From an uncultured Paraburkholderia sp. (GTDB lineage: Bacteria; Pseudomonadota; Gammaproteobacteria; Burkholderiales; Burkholderiaceae): DNA of 6,089 bases. The stretch spans positions 1-6,089 of the forward strand of contig CALFSF010000477.1 of assembly GCA_937917025.1 (NCBI GenBank), read 5' to 3'. Shown here one piece after another: positions 5,303-6,089 of this stretch. The first letter of the stretch is position 1; every line of letters starts with the position of its first letter. The notes beneath the pieces are model-generated. The model was not told where the DNA came from, did no database searches, and was given only the letters and a program-made list of their open reading frames with translations. Made by a program: the position numbers and the translations under genes.

Positions 5303-5736
5303 GATCCGCCATTTTTTGGAATCCCGAAAACTCGAGGGGATGCGTGCTTGCGGGACAACCAGGCGGCTGCGCTTGCGCGCCTCCAGCACGCGCCGGCATT
5401 CGGGACTATGATCAATCAACAGGACGCTGAACGACGAATCCCAGCCTGAGAGACAGCTGGGTTGGAGCTTCCAGGCTCATCAAAGGGGCCCTATCGCCTC
5501 ATGCGGCATGCCGTTAAGTCCAGCGTCGCGTTCCGACACGATGAACGCGCAAGCTTTTCGCCGGGCGACAAGAAAAACCCGCCAACCGACCCGACAGATC
5601 AAACCCTGAACGCTCCATCGATAGAGCTGGGCGAGCAACAAGCGCATGGGGATTCTGTCATCCACTTCCGCGGCCCCTGCTGGAGCCGGACCGGAAGACC
5701 TGCTGCCGGAGTCCACCGGCACATCTGCCTATCTGT
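5303..5736. other. non-coding stretch upstream of the BON gene
   Basis: No convincing gene was found. Frames open on both strands (for example 5066-5449 plus, 5415-5077 minus and 5722-5480 minus) give low-complexity, Arg/Pro-rich or unrecognisable proteins without Shine-Dalgarno sites. Visible items are a hairpin CCCAGC (5440-5445) / GCTGGG (5456-5461) with a 10-nt loop, a 10-bp palindrome CGGCATGCCG (5504-5513), a TATGAT -10-like hexamer at 5407-5412 with no partner -35, and the leader hairpin at 5704-5721. The promoter of the BON gene should be here but I could not place it. Confidence 0.5.
5704..5721 (+). repeat. hairpin in the BON-gene leader
   Basis: Perfect 6-bp stem TGCCGG / CCGGCA around a 6-nt loop, ending 15 nt before the Shine-Dalgarno AAGGAG. 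It could influence translation or mRNA stability of the following gene; nothing in the sequence proves this. Confidence 0.4.
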
Positions 5737-5742
5737 AAGGAG
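5737..5742 (+). promoter_or_regulatory. ribosome binding site of the BON gene
   Basis: AAGGAG, 7 nt before GTG 5750. This strong site fixes a GTG start and overrides an open frame that extends upstream to 5462. Confidence 0.85.
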
Positions 5743-5749
5743 AGGTATC

Positions 5750-6043
5750 GTGAAAATTGCCATTGCTTCCACACTCGCATTGCTGATTTCCAGTGCAATC
5801 TCGCCCGCGGTTCATGCCGACACCAGTTCGACGGCAACCGACCAGCAACTCGCCCATAACGTCCGCGTCGCCTTTGCGCACAGCGGCGTCGGTACGTCTC
5901 ATGTATTCGTCTTCGCACGATCAGGACAAGTCACGCTGATCGGATGGGTACCCGAGCGCCAACAGGTCGCGCTGGCCGAACAGAGCGCGAACGCGGTGGA
6001 CGGCGTCACCTCGGTGAATAACCTGCTCGCCCGTGGGCATTGA
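5750..6043 (+). CDS. small periplasmic BON-domain protein
   Basis: Predicted 97 residues, initiated at GTG. Residues 1-23 form a Sec signal peptide (MKIAIASTLALLISSAISPAVHA), with the mature protein starting DTSST. The rest is a single BON domain (about 32-95): an N-terminal helix DQQLAHNVRVAFAHSG, the strand pair SHVFVFARSGQVTLIGWV with its conserved Gly, a second helix ERQQVALAEQSANAV, and the closing DGVTSVNNLL. BON domains occur in periplasmic proteins such as OsmY and are thought to bind phospholipid or other surfaces and to help in envelope stress. Short single-BON secreted proteins of this form are common in Burkholderia and mostly uncharacterised. The gene stands alone on the plus strand, divergent from the porin, with no sign of an operon upstream. 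A specific function is not assigned. Confidence 0.9.
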   Translation: MKIAIASTLALLISSAISPAVHADTSSTATDQQLAHNVRVAFAHSGVGTSHVFVFARSGQVTLIGWVPERQQVALAEQSANAVDGVTSVNNLLARGH

Positions 6044-6058
6044 AATCAAACGAAGTTG

Positions 6059-6089
6059 CCGCGCGGACGGCGCTCGAACCGGCCGCGCG
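6059..6089 (+). terminator. possible terminator stem of the BON gene (cut by window edge)
   Basis: CGCGCGG (6060-6066) can pair with CCGCGCG (6083-6089) around a 16-nt loop, starting about 16 nt after the BON stop codon. The pairing runs to the last base of the window, so the rest of the stem and any T-run lie outside. GC-rich self-complementary sequence is common in this genome type, so the call is tentative. Confidence 0.4.

Noticed and set aside
5066..5449. Overlapping frames of 127 (plus) and 112 (minus) codons in the intergenic region
   Set aside because: Neither has a ribosome site, a domain or a sensible composition, and they run through the palindrome and terminator structures.
5462..5749. 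Longer form of the BON protein starting at 5462
   Set aside because: The added 96 residues are unrecognisable and would bury the signal peptide inside the protein. AAGGAG and GTG 5750 mark the real start.
5303..5749. Sigma-54 promoter or tRNA gene
   Set aside because: No GG-N10-GC pair within a TGGCAC/TTGCA context was found, and no cloverleaf or T-loop sequence was visible on either strand.

Overview
The window reads as a piece of a high-GC Gram-negative genome, most likely Burkholderia/Paraburkholderia or a close relative. This rests on three protein types: a Burkholderia-style trimeric porin with the LSKRT...Y signature and a C-terminal Phe, a short periplasmic BON-domain protein, and a MalE/MalF-type sugar ABC transporter beside a LacI-family repressor. 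The genus is an inference from family resemblance. No database search was possible.

Layout. Four genes run leftward on the minus strand. In transcription order they are a porin (4893-3742) with its own canonical terminator (3671-3627); a LacI/GalR-family repressor (3544-2492) followed by a probable terminator; an extracellular sugar-binding protein (2310-1063); and a MalF-type permease (970 to the left edge, truncated after 323 codons). The second permease, ATPase and any catabolic enzymes are presumably beyond the left edge. On the right a small BON-domain protein (5750-6043) runs rightward. Between the divergently oriented porin and BON genes lie about 856 bp without a convincing gene, but with much inverted-repeat structure.

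How it works together. Two nearly identical perfect palindromes with the core TGAAAGCGCTTTCA, typical of LacI-family operators, sit just upstream of the repressor gene (3564-3579) and upstream of the binding-protein gene (2420-2433). The simplest reading is a locally acting, self-repressing regulator of a carbohydrate-uptake operon. The sugar cannot be read from the sequence. The porin could bring small sugars across the outer membrane, but it has no copy of the operator and ends in its own terminator, so co-regulation is not shown. Two tandem stem-loops lie between the binding-protein and permease genes, where MalE-type operons often adjust expression of one gene against the next.

The least explained part is 5091-5302: a perfect 22-bp palindrome, a 14-bp inverted repeat around it, another hairpin, and a stem plus seven-T terminator on the plus strand. 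It is reported as a candidate structured small RNA or regulatory region, with modest confidence. No mobile element, CRISPR array, tRNA or rRNA was seen.
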